A stretch of DNA of 64,000 nucleotides from Zhengitettix transpicula (GCA_037074705.1 CM073590.1:235340101-235404100), one strand, 5' to 3'; counted from the first letter of the stretch, positions 1 through 11,396 are shown. The notes: a model not told the origin generated them from the sequence alone. Numbers and translations: made by a program.

Positions 1-194
1 TAAAATGTCTTACTGACAACGGGCGACAACGCGAAAAAATTATTTTTGCCATCTGTAAAGTATGTGAAAGTGAGGAAAGTGATTAAGAGAGAGAAAAATA
101 CACCAGATCGTTGTAGATTAGTTGTGAAAATAATTTTCAACGAGCGGTTCGCCATTTGTTCTACTCGCAAATTTATCTAGATAATCATAATGTA

Positions 195-290
195 ATTTTC
201 CAAAAATAATTGTTCAAATTGCGATGCATGTTATATCGGACAAACGAAACGTTCTTGAAGAACACGAATCAATGAACATATATAAACAAT
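195..290 (+). pseudogene. Penelope-like element GIY-YIG endonuclease remnant
   Basis: One frame reads CSNCDACYIGQTKRS, stop, RTRINEHI. This matches the GIY-YIG signature of Penelope-like retroelements (C..C.A.YIGQT.R....R..EH). Stops and a likely frame change upstream show decay. Only this short core is recognisable. Confidence 0.55.
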
Positions 291-518
291 AAGAAAGTTA
301 AGGTACAAGATTATTCAAACGTGTCCAAAATATATTTATTTAAATGTTGATAAGTGTATACATTTTAGGTGAAGTATGTAAATATTATTTAAGACTGATG
401 AGTGAAATAAGTGAATAATTTATAATTTGAAAAATAATACTAATAATTTAAATGGATTTGATATTATTCATTATTCTTATCATTTAATGTAAAAATTTGA
501 ATTTCGCTGTTAATTGTA

Positions 519-1057
519 TTTTTTTTATTTTTTTTAGGGCAACAGGCTACATGAGGGTGATCCACATTGGGCAACTCCCCTTTAATGGCATAGGAAGGGA
601 TTTGAAAGGGGGGATGTGGAAGGGTAGAGGAAGGTAGCCAAGGGTTACTAGGGCCTCCGGGCTATATTTTAAGGATCCTACCCGGCATTCGCCTAAAGAA
701 ATGCAGGGAAAACCTTAGAAAAACCTGCATCGGGTAGGTCGGGCATTGGGTACTTGTCCCACGCCCTTCCGATAGCGGGAGAGGAGTTTGCTGTGGGGAC
801 GCAGCTTTCCCTTCTCCGTGCCTCGACCAGTTTAGGAGGCAGCTGGTCGACTATTCCAATGGGAATAGCGAACAACTCTTACCGTATGCCCAAGGTCTGT
901 GACCCCGGAACATACATCTCTCAAAACAGGCCGAGGAGCCTCGGCTTGTGGGAACCTTAGTTCAAAACAGGAGAGGAAATGGCATAGCCAAAGGTAGCCC
1001 CTTCGTATCACTCCTAAAAGGTTCTGCCTGCGAGAGAACATCCTCTCGCAGGCTCGA
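519..1057 (-). mobile_element. Retroposon family A, copy 1
   Basis: Begins on the plus strand with a T-run then AGGGCAACAGGCTACATGAG, so the element's A-tail end is here and its 5' end is near 1057 at the CCTCTCGCAGG hairpins. It is about 540 bp. It is the inverted partner of copy 2. I could not identify a clean target-site duplication. Short open frames inside recur in every copy and are not genes. Confidence 0.8.
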
Positions 1058-1092
1058 TTCTTGTCTTATTATAATTTCAACAACGCTATAAT

Positions 1093-1108
1093 ATATTTGG
1101 TATGTAAG
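1093..1108 (+). repeat. Target-site duplication, left, of copy 2
   Basis: ATATTTGGTATGTAAG; identical to 1672-1687. Confidence 0.85.
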
Positions 1109-1671
1109 GATAAGAGGACTGCGAGGGCTATTCTCTCGCAGGCAATACCTGCGAGGGATGTTCTCTCGCAGGCAGAACCTTTTAGGAGAGACACGAAGAG
1201 ACTACCTTTGGGTATGCCTTTTCCTCTCCGTTTTTGAACTAAGGTTTCCACAAGCCGAGGCACATCGGCCTGTTTTGAGAGGTGTATGTTCCGGGGTCGC
1301 AGACCTTGGGCATACGGTAAGAGTTGTTCGCTATTCCCATTGGAATAGTCGGCCAGCTGCCTCCTAAACTGGTCGAGGCACGGAGAAGGGAATGCTGCGT
1401 CCCCACAGCAAACTCCTCTCCCGCTATCGGAAGGGCGTGGGACAAGTACCCAATGCCCGACCTACCCGATGCAGGTTTTTCTAGGGTTTTTCCTGCATTT
1501 CTTTAGGCGAATGCCGGGTAGGATCCTTAAACCATAGCCCGGGAGCCCTAGTAACCCTTGGCTACCTTCCTCTACCCATCCGCATCCCCCCTTTCAAATC
1601 CCTTCCTATGCTATTAAAGGGGAGTTGCCCAATGTGAATCACCCTCATGTAGCCTGTTGCCCTAAAAAAAA
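1109..1671 (+). mobile_element. Retroposon family A, copy 2, with 16-bp target-site duplication
   Basis: A 563-bp insertion flanked by the perfect repeat ATATTTGGTATGTAAG at 1093-1108 and 1672-1687. It starts with the CTGCGAGGG/CTCTCGCAGG hairpin units and ends GTTGCCCTAAAAAAAA. The A-tail and long duplication indicate target-primed reverse transcription. This copy is the reference for the family's full extent. No reverse transcriptase frame is present, so it is non-autonomous or the 3' end of a LINE. Confidence 0.88.
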
Positions 1672-1687
1672 ATATTTGGTATGTAAG
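1672..1687 (+). repeat. Target-site duplication, right, of copy 2
   Basis: ATATTTGGTATGTAAG; identical to 1093-1108. Confidence 0.85.
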
Positions 1688-2567
1688 TCATTTCGGCTGC
1701 GAATATGTGAATGAAACGCAGACGTTTAGAAATTATTTCAAATAAATTTTTATCACCTACTTATATATCAATAAATAAATTTGAATAATATTGAATAAAA
1801 TTCCACTTAATAAATATATATATATACATATACATATATATTATAGTACTATAGTAAAAGAAGAATAGGAAGGTAGGATACCAGACAACGGTCTTTTGTT
1901 TTGATAAAGGGTTTGATCCTTGGAAAGCGGAGAGAGAGAGAGAGAGAGAAAGACGGAATGGCAAATTGTAACGGATGTGATGTAATGTAATTTAAAGTTA
2001 AAGTGCTGAATTAATAAATTAAATATTGAACGACTCTGAGAGACTAAACAGATTCTCACGTTCTGCTAAAATATTGATGATAAATTAAAACGATAATTTC
2101 CGCCGAATAATTAAAGTTTCCCCTCGTCGCGGAGATGAACGCGGCTGCGAAAAAAATTACCCGGAGTAGTTTCGACCCTCTTAAGGTTCCGGGTATATGT
2201 TTGTTTTTCTCAGGATAACAGATATATTTTGGTATATTTTTACTACTTGAAGAGGCGTATTTTTTTATACTTTATTAACTTAGTAAGTATTTTTCAGTTT
2301 AAATTCCGCGTGATTGTTTAGACACTTTTATTTTATGTTGTAGTAGAATTACCGGAGTTGTTGAAGTACCGTCATTCATTATCGTGGTTTATTTGAAGTT
2401 AGCTGCCGAGGGGTTAGGTCGGGGTGGAACCGTAAATCGGTAAATAAATTCCCTTCTCTCCAGGATAATTTAAATAAATACATGGGCAACGCTAGGCACT
2501 GGACTAATTCAATTATTAATATCACGTTTATAAAATAGAGTTCTGCTTAATATATATAATTTAATGT
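1688..2567. other. AT-rich spacer, no gene seen
   Basis: Contains a TA-rich tract (about 1816-1848) and the GA repeat at 1930-1948. No convincing coding frame or recognised repeat. Confidence 0.5.
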
Positions 2568-2990
2568 GAAGCATCTCTGGAATTGTTCCTGGTGTCAATG
2601 TCTAAAATCTTAGCATTTTGTCAATGAAATGAATGTTTAGAATTGATGACATGTTAGGATACTATATTGATTGTTTATTAATAGAAAGTTTGACATAATA
2701 GCTATTAATGAACAGACACTATCAAACTCAATAATTGCTATGATCCCTTATTATTACGCTGAACTTTTTGCTTTCCCATTGTCGTTGCTCCCTTATTGTT
2801 ACGCCAACCCTTCGGCTCTCCCATTGTCGTTGCGTTTTCGTCGCTTTTGAGTTTTGACAACTGACCAGTGCAGTTGTGTTTCTCTAGGCTCTTCTTAACA
2901 CCTGACGAAAGGAACAAGGATCCCAGAAACGTTGTGTGGTATTAATATTACCCTTTTTTCTTGTCTGTATTGGCTATCTTTCTGATTCAC
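2568..2990. repeat. Dispersed repeat (segments X then Y), possibly from a Penelope-like element
   Basis: 2568-2698 (starting GTGAAGCATCTCTGGAATTG) recurs in the same orientation at 11660-11795. 2700-2990 recurs in reverse orientation at 11397-11657. Y contains CCTGACGAAAGGAACAAGG...AGAAACGTTG, a motif also seen at 25023-25060. Linkage to Penelope elements is inferred from the inverted arrangement and the nearby GIY-YIG remnants. Confidence 0.6.
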
Positions 2991-5048
2991 GATTTATTTA
3001 TGTTTGAATTTGTCTGGTTTATTTATTTGTAATTGATCGAAGCCAGATAAATACTTTTGTTTCTGATACAGCTTGATTTTTTTCGTCGTTTGTTTCCTCC
3101 CTCAGTATTATTAAACGTTAAACAGAAGCTCCGAGCATTTTTAATCTATTTTGAGTTAAATTTTCGACGTCGAAGCATCTGTATCGGAAATGTTTAACAA
3201 GAGGGAAGCGGAAGCCGCATCAATTGAATTACAAACGCAGCTGGTTTATTCTCTAAATCAATGCATCAGCATGAATATTTACAACGTGCATTTCTTGGAC
3301 CGTTTCGCTGTTTCTCTGGGACGAGTGCGGGCGGGTCAGCGCGGGGTCGTTCTATTATCTTTAAATGGAATTCCTGTTCCGTATCTATCTCTCTGAGTTC
3401 GTGGTTGAGGGATGTAGTTTGAAAGTTCACAAAGGACTGTGACGTGACGTGCCGTGTCAGAGTCGCTGGCCCTTTTCCATCAAGATGAGTGTGAAACACG
3501 CGGCCATTGTGTTCTAGACACGGAGGAGAGGACGAAGAAAGGACAATCGTTCCTCCATCTCATATAGCACCATTATTTTTGTGTCTTACCTCATCCCTTT
3601 ACGAAGCGCCATTTTCCAAGTAATTTCGTATCATTTTTTCCTTTAAATCCACCCCACCCCTCCCCTTTCGAGCTACAATTTACCTGTCAGGTATCTTCAA
3701 AAAATTACTGAACTCCGTTATACTTAATAAAAAATGGACAACGACCCTGAGGCAAGTGAATAGCGCCAAAGATGACAGATCACTATATTAATACACCATC
3801 TATAGCATTTTATTTCATTATCCCATTAAAATATTCAGTTAAAGTCCGTAAATTTCTTCTCTTACAACGTAGTAATTTCGTTAAAGTAATTTTATGTACA
3901 GTGTTAATAAATTATTTAATAATAATGTATAATTAATGGTCAATTAACAGATATTTCATATCATTTTTTTAAAAAAAAATTATCACAATTAATTTATGTA
4001 TCTGACTGAAAGGTTTTCTTCGATGTTGTAATTTTATAATAAATAATTATTTTTGAATTAAAAAGGTCAGTTAATGGCCCTTAATTAATACAAACAGTTG
4101 TTAAAATAAAATGTTAATTAAATTTAATGAAGATTTATTTATCAAATCAGGGGATTAATATCCGTCACATTTATCTTAAATTTCAATTTACCCTTCCCGC
4201 TGAGGACGTCGTGTTTTTTTTCCCCAAAGGACTAATGAACGGTAAGTTGGAAAAAAAGAAAATTACAAGTAATTCGTGCAACGCCACACATTTGTCACTT
4301 CTTCGTTGACGACGTTTGCAGTTTTATCTGATCTGGACAGTGAAGTGTTTTGAAGTTGACTTGTTTCAGGACTGCGAAAAGGAGAAAACAAGGAAATGTC
4401 GTTTGCCATCGTCAGCGGCGACGTTTGCTTTGATGGTAATCTTTATGTCTGTTAATTCCCCGCGGCAAATACCAACATTTTGTCACTAGTTGGCACCATT
4501 TTCTTTGTAGCGGGGTCAATTTCCTCTTCGACTGGCTGCTTGAAAGGCCTTTGAGCCTCATTTTATATACTAGCGTATAGATCTTATCAACACATTGAAT
4601 TTATTACTGGTATACCCCAACCACATTAAAAAAAATTAATTACAAATTAGCTCTTATTAAGAATAGGCATTTAAACAATACTCTCATTTCTTGTGACAAC
4701 TCCAAGTATTTAATTAGTATTGGCTAAGACGTTTCTAAAAATAAAATATATCCAAACTATAAGGATGAAGAAATTAAAGGTCTCAAGAAAAACATACTGG
4801 AAACTTTCAAAACGAAATAAACACACTGGTTAAAGGATCCGATACTGTCTTCATCCTGACACATCCTCTCTGAAGATGCGGAACAGAATTTCGTATTGTT
4901 CGAAACGTCTAACCATCCATCTCACTATCTCATAAATATGAGTCCTCTAATTTTACTTCTCTCTGACGTTGGGATAATTTCTTCTCTGTCCCGTTGTCTA
5001 CGCACCTTCACTTCAAAATTTAACATTCTCCAAAACACTTGACGGCCA
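2991..5048. other. Spacer with a possible repeat motif at its right end
   Basis: No gene recognised. At about 4869-4908 CTGAAGATGCGGAACAG ... TGTTCGAAACGTC resembles the hammerhead-like motif family seen at 30657. The frame at 3190-3396 has no known similarity. Confidence 0.4.
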
Positions 5049-5060
5049 TTCCGATATACC

Positions 5061-5592
5061 CTTTGTTTGTAGAGTAACAGACTACACATGAGCGTAATCC
5101 ACATGGTAGAAAGTCCCATTTAATAGCACAGGAAAGGGAGTGAAAGGGGGGATGCAGAATGGTAGAGGAAGGTATCCAAGGATTAACTAGGGCCCCTAGC
5201 TGTAGTTTAAGGATCATACCCGGCAATTCACCTAAAAGTGAAGCAGGAAAAACCTTAGAAAAAAATGCATCAGGTAGGTCGGGCATTTGGTTATTTGTCC
5301 TACGGCCTTCCGATGGCGCGAGAGAGGTTTTGCTGTAGGGTCGCAGCATTTCATGCTCCGTGCCTCGACCAGATTAGGAGGCAGCTGGCCGACTATTCCA
5401 ATACGTATAGCGAACAACTCTTACCGTATGCCCAAGGTCTGTGACCCCGGAACATGCACCTCTCAGAACATGCCGAGGTGCCTCAATTACGGGAACCTTA
5501 ATCCAAAAAAAAAAGCAGAGAAAGGAGGAAGCCTCCTCCAGAGCTCTCTGGGAAGGTTCACACGCGAGAGAATGCCCTCGCAGGCTAGCTTT
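5061..5592 (-). mobile_element. Retroposon family A, copy 3, with 12-bp target-site duplication
   Basis: Near-complete copy in minus orientation. TTCCGATATACC at 5049-5060 and TTCCTATATACC at 5593-5604 flank it with one mismatch. The 5' end (near 5592) retains CTCGCAGG hairpin sequence. Copy 4 is inserted directly beside it in the same target sequence. Confidence 0.82.
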
Positions 5593-5603
5593 TTCCTATA
5601 TAC

Positions 5604-6051
5604 CTTTTTTTAGGGCAGCAGACTACATGATGGTAATCCACTTTGGGCAACTCCCCTTTAATAGCATAGGAAGGGATTTGAAAGGGGGGATGCGTAAGGG
5701 TAGAAGAAGACAGCCAAGGGTTACTAGGGCCCCCGGGCTATGGTTTAAGGATCCTACCCGGCATTCGCCAAAATAAATGCAGGGAAAACCCTAGAAAAAC
5801 CTGCATCAGGTAGGTCGGGCATTGGGTACTTGTCCCACGCCCTTCCGATAGCGGGAGAGGAGTTTGCTGTGGGGACGCAGCATTCCCCTCTCCGTGCCTC
5901 GACCAGTTTAGGAGGCAGCTGGCCGACTACTCCAATGGGAATAACGGACAACTCTTACCGTATACCCAAGGTCTGCGACCACGGAACATACACCCCTCAA
6001 AACAGGCCGCGGTGCCTCGGCTTGTGGGAACCTTAGTTCAAAAACGGAGAG
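5604..6051 (-). mobile_element. Retroposon family A, copy 4, 5'-truncated, with 11-bp target-site duplication
   Basis: 448 bp in minus orientation. TTCCTATATAC at 5593-5603 and 6052-6062 flank it exactly. It lacks the 5' hairpin units and starts inside the family consensus at the ACTCTCCGTTTTTGAAC point, as expected for incomplete reverse transcription. Its left duplication is also the right duplication of copy 3. Confidence 0.85.
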
Positions 6052-6732
6052 TTCCTATATACTAAGGGCATGAGTGTAATTATATTTATGTTTCACAAAA
6101 ACACGTGGAACAGACAATTGAAAATTTTCCATTTTTTAAACATGCACCGTTTATTTTTTAATTCTTTTGATTGCCATCGCATAAAGGTTAATTATTTCAC
6201 TGCTCATTATCCGCGATTGTTAACGTAAAAATTGCCGGCACTAATTTAAATTAATTGCACGGCAAATACAAACGCGTGTGTGTCGTTCAAATATTTTATT
6301 TTTCTCTGTGTATATTTAATTTAAGTAATTTTGCGGGCGCAGCAAAACAAGGCTTAGTCATTTCATACTGCAGAACTATTTTGCATTCGTATTCTGTATT
6401 TGTTTTTATGTGTTTTCATTTGAGTCATGGGACAGCTGTCGGCGTTTACAAAATTTAAATGTTCTTTGAAAATATAATGACGGATATTTACTCTTAATTT
6501 AGGGCATTTTGGAAATCTTAATTACCTTAAAAATATTTTACTGGCCTCCCGCAATTCGTTTCAACGTCTAATTACGATATTGAGGCGCTTTGTCCTTTAA
6601 TCTAACAAATATATTTACAAGGTTCAATATATGAGTTATTTATGTTTTTGAGTTTATTAAAGGACACAAAGATTCTACTAATCGTTTCGCCCCAACGAAC
6701 GTTATTTACAAAATTAATTATTTAAATTCTAG

Positions 6733-6795
6733 CTTCTGTTACATCGGCCCGACGAAAAGGTCATTAACTACAAGGATGAAAGAACATTAAAACCA
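6733..6795 (+). pseudogene. Penelope-like GIY-YIG endonuclease remnant
   Basis: An open stretch reads CYIGPTKRSLTTRMKEH and then a stop, matching the GIY-YIG core of Penelope-like elements and the remnant at 195-290. Only about 17 codons are recognisable. Confidence 0.5.
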
Positions 6796-6847
6796 ATTCC
6801 AAACTTATAATCAGAAAGATACTGAAAGTTGATATAATTTTCCCATC

Positions 6848-7382
6848 CTACCTGATTCAGATTTTCTAAGAGTTTTCACTGCATCTATTTTAGGCTAATT
6901 GTCTGGTAAGATCCTTACTTTTCAACTCTGGGACCCTAGTTTACCCTTGTCTACCTTCCTCTGCCCTACCGCATCCCCCATTTCATATCCCTTCCTTTAC
7001 TATTAAAGGGCAGTTGTGACAGAGACTTTAGGAGAAGGAGGCTTAATACCTCATGCAGGTTTTTTTTAGTGAGGTGAAAGTCCCACACTAGTCGAAAGGC
7101 CTTGGGTACTGGGTGTCCTGAGCTGACGGAAACTTAAGGATGGTAATGAAAAGATAGCCAGAAGTCAAAAGGTTTTTTTTATTCTGCCTAGCCGGAGTGA
7201 TAAACTACAGTTCTGGAAGGAAAAGCTTAGCAAAAGAAGAACAACATATAAAATATGTAACTATATAATATAATCCTTGCAAAGCCGCTACGGAAATGCT
7301 AGGGCAAAAAAGTACTGACGGGATAAAAAGGAAAAAAGTGTCACTACGTGGATTACCCTCAGGTAGCCTGTTACTTTTAAAA
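6848..7382 (+). mobile_element. Retroposon family A, old copy split by about 320 bp
   Basis: 6848-7017 matches the middle of the family with many mismatches (for example CCCTAGTTTACCCTTGTCTA). The 3' end ACGTGGATTACCCTCAGGTA... with an A-rich tail is at 7339-7382. Sequence at 7018-7338 is foreign to the family and contains two T-runs; its nature is unknown. This is the most diverged copy. Confidence 0.6.
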
Positions 7383-7714
7383 AAATAATCAAAGATTTGA
7401 TTTTGAAAACACCACATTAATGGGCAATAAAAGAATTATTTCAGAAATGGTTTTTACTGAAAACCATTCCAATACTGCCTGTATTAAACCTAACTCTGAA
7501 AATCACAACAAATTGTATGATATGTTTTGTAAGTGCATATGTTTTCAACCTAGTTTTTCAGAGCCTTACTTGTCATTCTGTTTTTAATAGTGTCTGAGAA
7601 AGACGCAAAGTAACGACAAAACGTCCAGTTATTTGTAAAAATTTTATTTGTAATTCTTTATTTGTCAAATTAGAGTTGGTTTGAAATTTAAATATTCAGA
7701 CGTCTCGTCAACTT

Positions 7715-7800
7715 CCGTGCGTGTGTTGCAAGGAAGTATAACTGTCCCCTGACAGTGATGACGCGTGCCAGCGCATTCGGTCTCCTGGGAATTCGCTCGA
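7715..7800 (+). repeat. Short dispersed repeat shared with 11020-11066
   Basis: CTTCCGTGCGTGTGTTGCAA then GCGCATTCGGTCTCCTGGGA match the complement of 11020-11066 (CTTCCGTGTGTCGCAAGGAA, CCGCATTTGGTCTCCGGGGA) with a spacer. The family is unknown. Confidence 0.45.
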
Positions 7801-7948
7801 AAGCAGATTCGGCATTGGTAAATAACAGTAGCAACGTGGTGATGGTGCGTGAATGATTACCGGAGATTAGCATATTTGTGTCGTTGTTAGTTTATTTATT
7901 GATTGTCTCTACCGACGGCCAGGGATGTGTAGATTGTCACACACTGGG

Positions 7949-8000
7949 ATAGAGAGAGAGACAGAGAGAGAGAGAGAATAGGGAGAGACAGAGAGAGTGA
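7949..8000 (+). repeat. (GA)n microsatellite
   Basis: Interrupted GA repeat. A similar GA tract lies at 1930-1948. Confidence 0.85.
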
Positions 8001-8409
8001 TGTAGCTGCAACATGCGACATGAAGCACCCCGGAGGCTGACGTGTGTGCTACTTGTTAACTACGTACGAGGACAAAGCTATGCTGGTCCGACACACGTTA
8101 CGTACACAAACGGCATTAAAATGGAATACCAAGGCTACACAGACACGAATATTCACGACAAAGATAGGGAAAATTGGAGCGCAGATTAAAAAATAATATA
8201 TTCCCACTAATAAGGTCAATAATGTTATGTGGTGGTTGGTCACTTGGAAGGAACACAGGATGACTGAAAATTAAATGCATAAGACAATTTTTTAAAAATA
8301 ATAGGTTTTTAATACCGGAACACAACACAAAAATTTTTGTGCAGCCTGCAGACACTAGAAATATAATATTTAGTACTCTCTCACCACAATTTAATTATTA
8401 TTTTGTTCC

Positions 8410-8765
8410 ATCTCCAGTTTCCCGTGTGGAGCCTGTATTAACGAAGTCCCTCTCAATCTTTTCCTATCCAGAAACAATTTTTTCTCCTCCACAATCTTCC
8501 ACTTCTCTTTTTACTTGATCTGTCCACCCCTTCTTGGTCTTTCTCTACTTCCAGTTTCTCCATCTATATCTTTGCAGTTCTATTCTCCTCCATTCTTTCG
8601 ACACGACCAAACCACTTTACCCTGCCCTATTGTTTGCCTTAACGTCTATTTTAATTCCGACTGCGTCGCGTATTTCCTCATTTTTTTATCCTGTGTTTTC
8701 AGTGGTTTCTTTTTGCACACATGTCCTCATGAATTTCATTTCGCTGACTTTCAATTTTTTTTTTG
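8410..8765 (-). pseudogene. Decayed LINE reverse transcriptase C-terminus
   Basis: Minus-strand frames give KKLKVSEMKFMRTCVQKETT, then KNEEIRDAVGIKIDV, then in another frame VKWFGRVERMEENR, then WTDQVKREVEDCGGEK. This is the C-terminal signature of many insect LINEs (EMKFLR ... RNEEIR ... LRWFGHVxRMxExR). At least two stops and one frameshift are present. The apparent plus-strand frames here are shadows. Confidence 0.62.
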
Positions 8766-9696
8766 GTTGTAGTGCATCTTTCCAGGATCTACACGATTTT
8801 AACACAAGTAACCGAAAGAATTGATTCTAGGGACAACGCACTGTTTTTTATGATGTATTTTCTCACTTTTATTAATTTTTTTTAAAAAAATGACGTTACA
8901 AAATAAAGCTTCCATTTATATAATACGTTTGGAGGTGACCAAAAAAATTTTGAAATGATGGAAAATTAAAAGGTATTAAACATATTCTAAAATCATTCAT
9001 CTATAAAACATTTTTTATTTGAATGTTAATATTTCTATATATTTATTAAGAATAATATTACTGCATTAAATATACTTCTACTCAATTGAATTAAATATTT
9101 ATTTTATGGACATTGAATTTTATTTAGATTATATATATATTAATTTCTGAAAACATTCTAATTAAATTTTAAAAAATGTTCCATTAGTGTCCAAAGAAAT
9201 TCAAGAGGCAGCATCTGTGATTATTAACATCTTTGGCATGTTATTTATGTTGTCGTCCTTGTACGCTTTAGTATTAGCTTAAAGTTCACCTGATGAGATC
9301 CACGATATGTGGAGAGAAGACGTTATATTCGAATGTTTTATTTACTTATTTTCTTTACCATTTAAATATTTTAAATTTCTTATTTTCTTTCAGAACGATT
9401 TGTTAGCGTGAGGAATTTTTTTTATCGATCGTGGCCATTTTTAATTTATTGTTTTGTTGTCTTAGTATATTTATGTTTCATTTTAGATAAAAAAAAAGAA
9501 TTAGCAATGAAGACTGCCACAAATGTAAAAAAATTTATTCGAGTTTGTTTTTATTTAAAGATCTAAAAGTTGAAAAGATTTCAGAATAAAGATAGTTTGT
9601 AATAATACAGTTAATTAATATTTCATAAATTTTTTCTCCACATATTGATTTCAGAAATTAATCTGGAATGATATTTTCATATATATATATATATAT

Positions 9697-10904
9697 TGTA
9701 ATGCATTGAGAGAATGCATTGTTTCGGATTAATGGTCTTGGCCGTCACAGGAAGTGGCAATTAGGATCAGTATGAAGGAGTCAGGGCAAGGCACATGCGC
9801 GGGTGGCCTGTCGCAAGATAAATCGGCTTAGGAAAGGCATTGTGTCTGATTAATGGGCTGGACCATTGGCGTGTTGACTTAGGATGAGGGTGCAGTTGGG
9901 CGGTCTGAAGAATTTTAGAACAGCGCACGTGTGAATGCGGGGGGATGAGGATACAAGTGCAAAGTAATTACGGGTCCTGTCTCGATGTGACATGACGGAG
10001 GGGCTAGCTATTTGCTAAGGAACTGCAGCTGCAGAATGTAAATCTCAGTAATGGAGAAACTGTCAACGAGCAGTTGCAACGTAGTTTTGGGGACAAAAGA
10101 AGAGAGAAGGGACGGTCGTATATAAAGAGAAGATAAGATTTTGGAAGTTAGTTGAGGAGTTGAGTGAGTTGAGTGTGGAGCTAGGAGGTGAAAAGTTGAG
10201 TCTTGGAGTTGGGTGTTGGTTGTGGAGGCGTACGGCGAGCACCGAGTATGGAGAAATTTGCAGCCTGCGAGAGAAATAGCAAAATTATTCAACGATAATC
10301 ATTTTGTATGCAGAAGTTCAATCTGTAGTAATATCAAAATTTGACCACTGTCTTCGATGGTAGGAGACCAGGACACAGCATCCAGCGTCGAGTAGTTTCA
10401 CCACGAGCAAGTGGGATGTCCTTCACCGAGTATGGAGAATCAGCTATCGTCGAACCAATAATATGTGTTAGAGTCAGTGTGTGTAAATGTCCAGTCTATA
10501 AAGTGTGTGTGTAATGAACGAGCCAAATGTTCCTGAGTAATCGTGCATTGAAATTTATGGTATTAATATGTGTAAACGGAATTGAAAGATACAGTCAGAT
10601 ATCGTTCTCTTCTTTTGTTAATAAAATAAACTCTTTTAAATATAGAATCAATCTGGTAGATTAAGTTCGTTAATAAGTTTCGTCGATGTCTAGACGATTA
10701 AATATTTCTGTGTAATTTAAAGATAAATGTTGGGTTCTTTGATTATTTAAGTGTTCTGTCCGTTATCAAACCCAGTAAAGACCCATGAGAGAAAGAGATG
10801 TATGTTTTTATTAAATTGTATAATGTTTCAAGAATTGTTTAAATAAAATTTGTTTGGTTGTTAAAATATAAATCTTTTTATTTTTACGCGACCGGTTGTT
10901 TATT

Positions 10905-10907
<3 letters not shown>
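9697..10907 (+). mobile_element. Solo LTR candidate, 1211 bp, inserted in a (TA)n tract
   Basis: Begins TGTAAT and ends ATTACA, a perfect 6-bp terminal inverted repeat of LTR type, and both sides are TA repeat, so a 4-6 bp duplication cannot be sized. Inside are TATATAAAG at 10119-10127 and AATAAA at 10620-10630. GC content is raised in the first 800 bp. No second copy or internal coding region is present, so this looks like a recombined solo LTR. The strand is taken from the TATA-to-polyadenylation order. Confidence 0.6.
10119..10127 (+). promoter_or_regulatory. TATA box of the solo LTR
   Basis: TATATAAAG, about 420 bp into the LTR, in the expected order before the AATAAA words near 10620. 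Confidence 0.4.

Positions 10908-10941
<34 letters not shown>
10908..10941 (+). repeat. (TA)n microsatellite, right side of LTR insertion
   Basis: Uninterrupted TA repeat directly after ATTACA. The left half of the same tract is at about 9680-9696. Confidence 0.9.
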
Positions 10942-10942
<1 letters not shown>

Positions 10943-11396
10943 GTTGATGTCAAAGGTCTTGAATGTACTCCTGAAGCTATAGTGTAAAAATTTATAAAAA
11001 TGTTCTTGAGCAAATAATTAATCCCCGGAGACCAAATGCGGTTATACTTCCTTGCGACACACGGAAGGCGACCAGAGATATGAATACTTTTACTAAATAT
11101 AAAATATCTCAGAAACAAAAAATAGTAATGTAGAAAATAGACCACTATATTCTTAACTAGCCTACGGATATGATTTTACATGTTGTAATATATTCTGCAA
11201 AAGATTCTCACTTTATCTCTTATGCCGTAAGATATTTAAAAAGTTACTTATGTAATTATGACTATTTATTTAGTAATAGAGTGGGGTAAAACGAAAGAGT
11301 ACCGCTGTTAACGATTTATGTATTCAATAACAGAAAACTTCCTGATATCTAGTTTGCAAATTAAAATGAAAAATTTACGTCTGATTGAAAATAATG

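Noticed and set aside
754..960. Short proteins such as MSHALPIAGEEFAVGTQ repeated in many places on both strands
   Set aside because: They recur in several frames of every family A copy and are broken differently in older copies; this is repeat identity, not coding conservation.
4869..4908. Canonical hammerhead ribozyme
   Set aside because: CTGAAGA and CGAAACGTC are present with a GAACA/TGTTC stem, but I could not find a pairing stem I and III with a cleavage triplet.
8515..8824. Plus-strand frames of 85-96 codons
   Set aside because: They are the complement of the LINE reverse-transcriptase remnant.
10008..10292. Minus-strand 94-codon frame
   Set aside because: Lies inside the solo LTR with no family resemblance.
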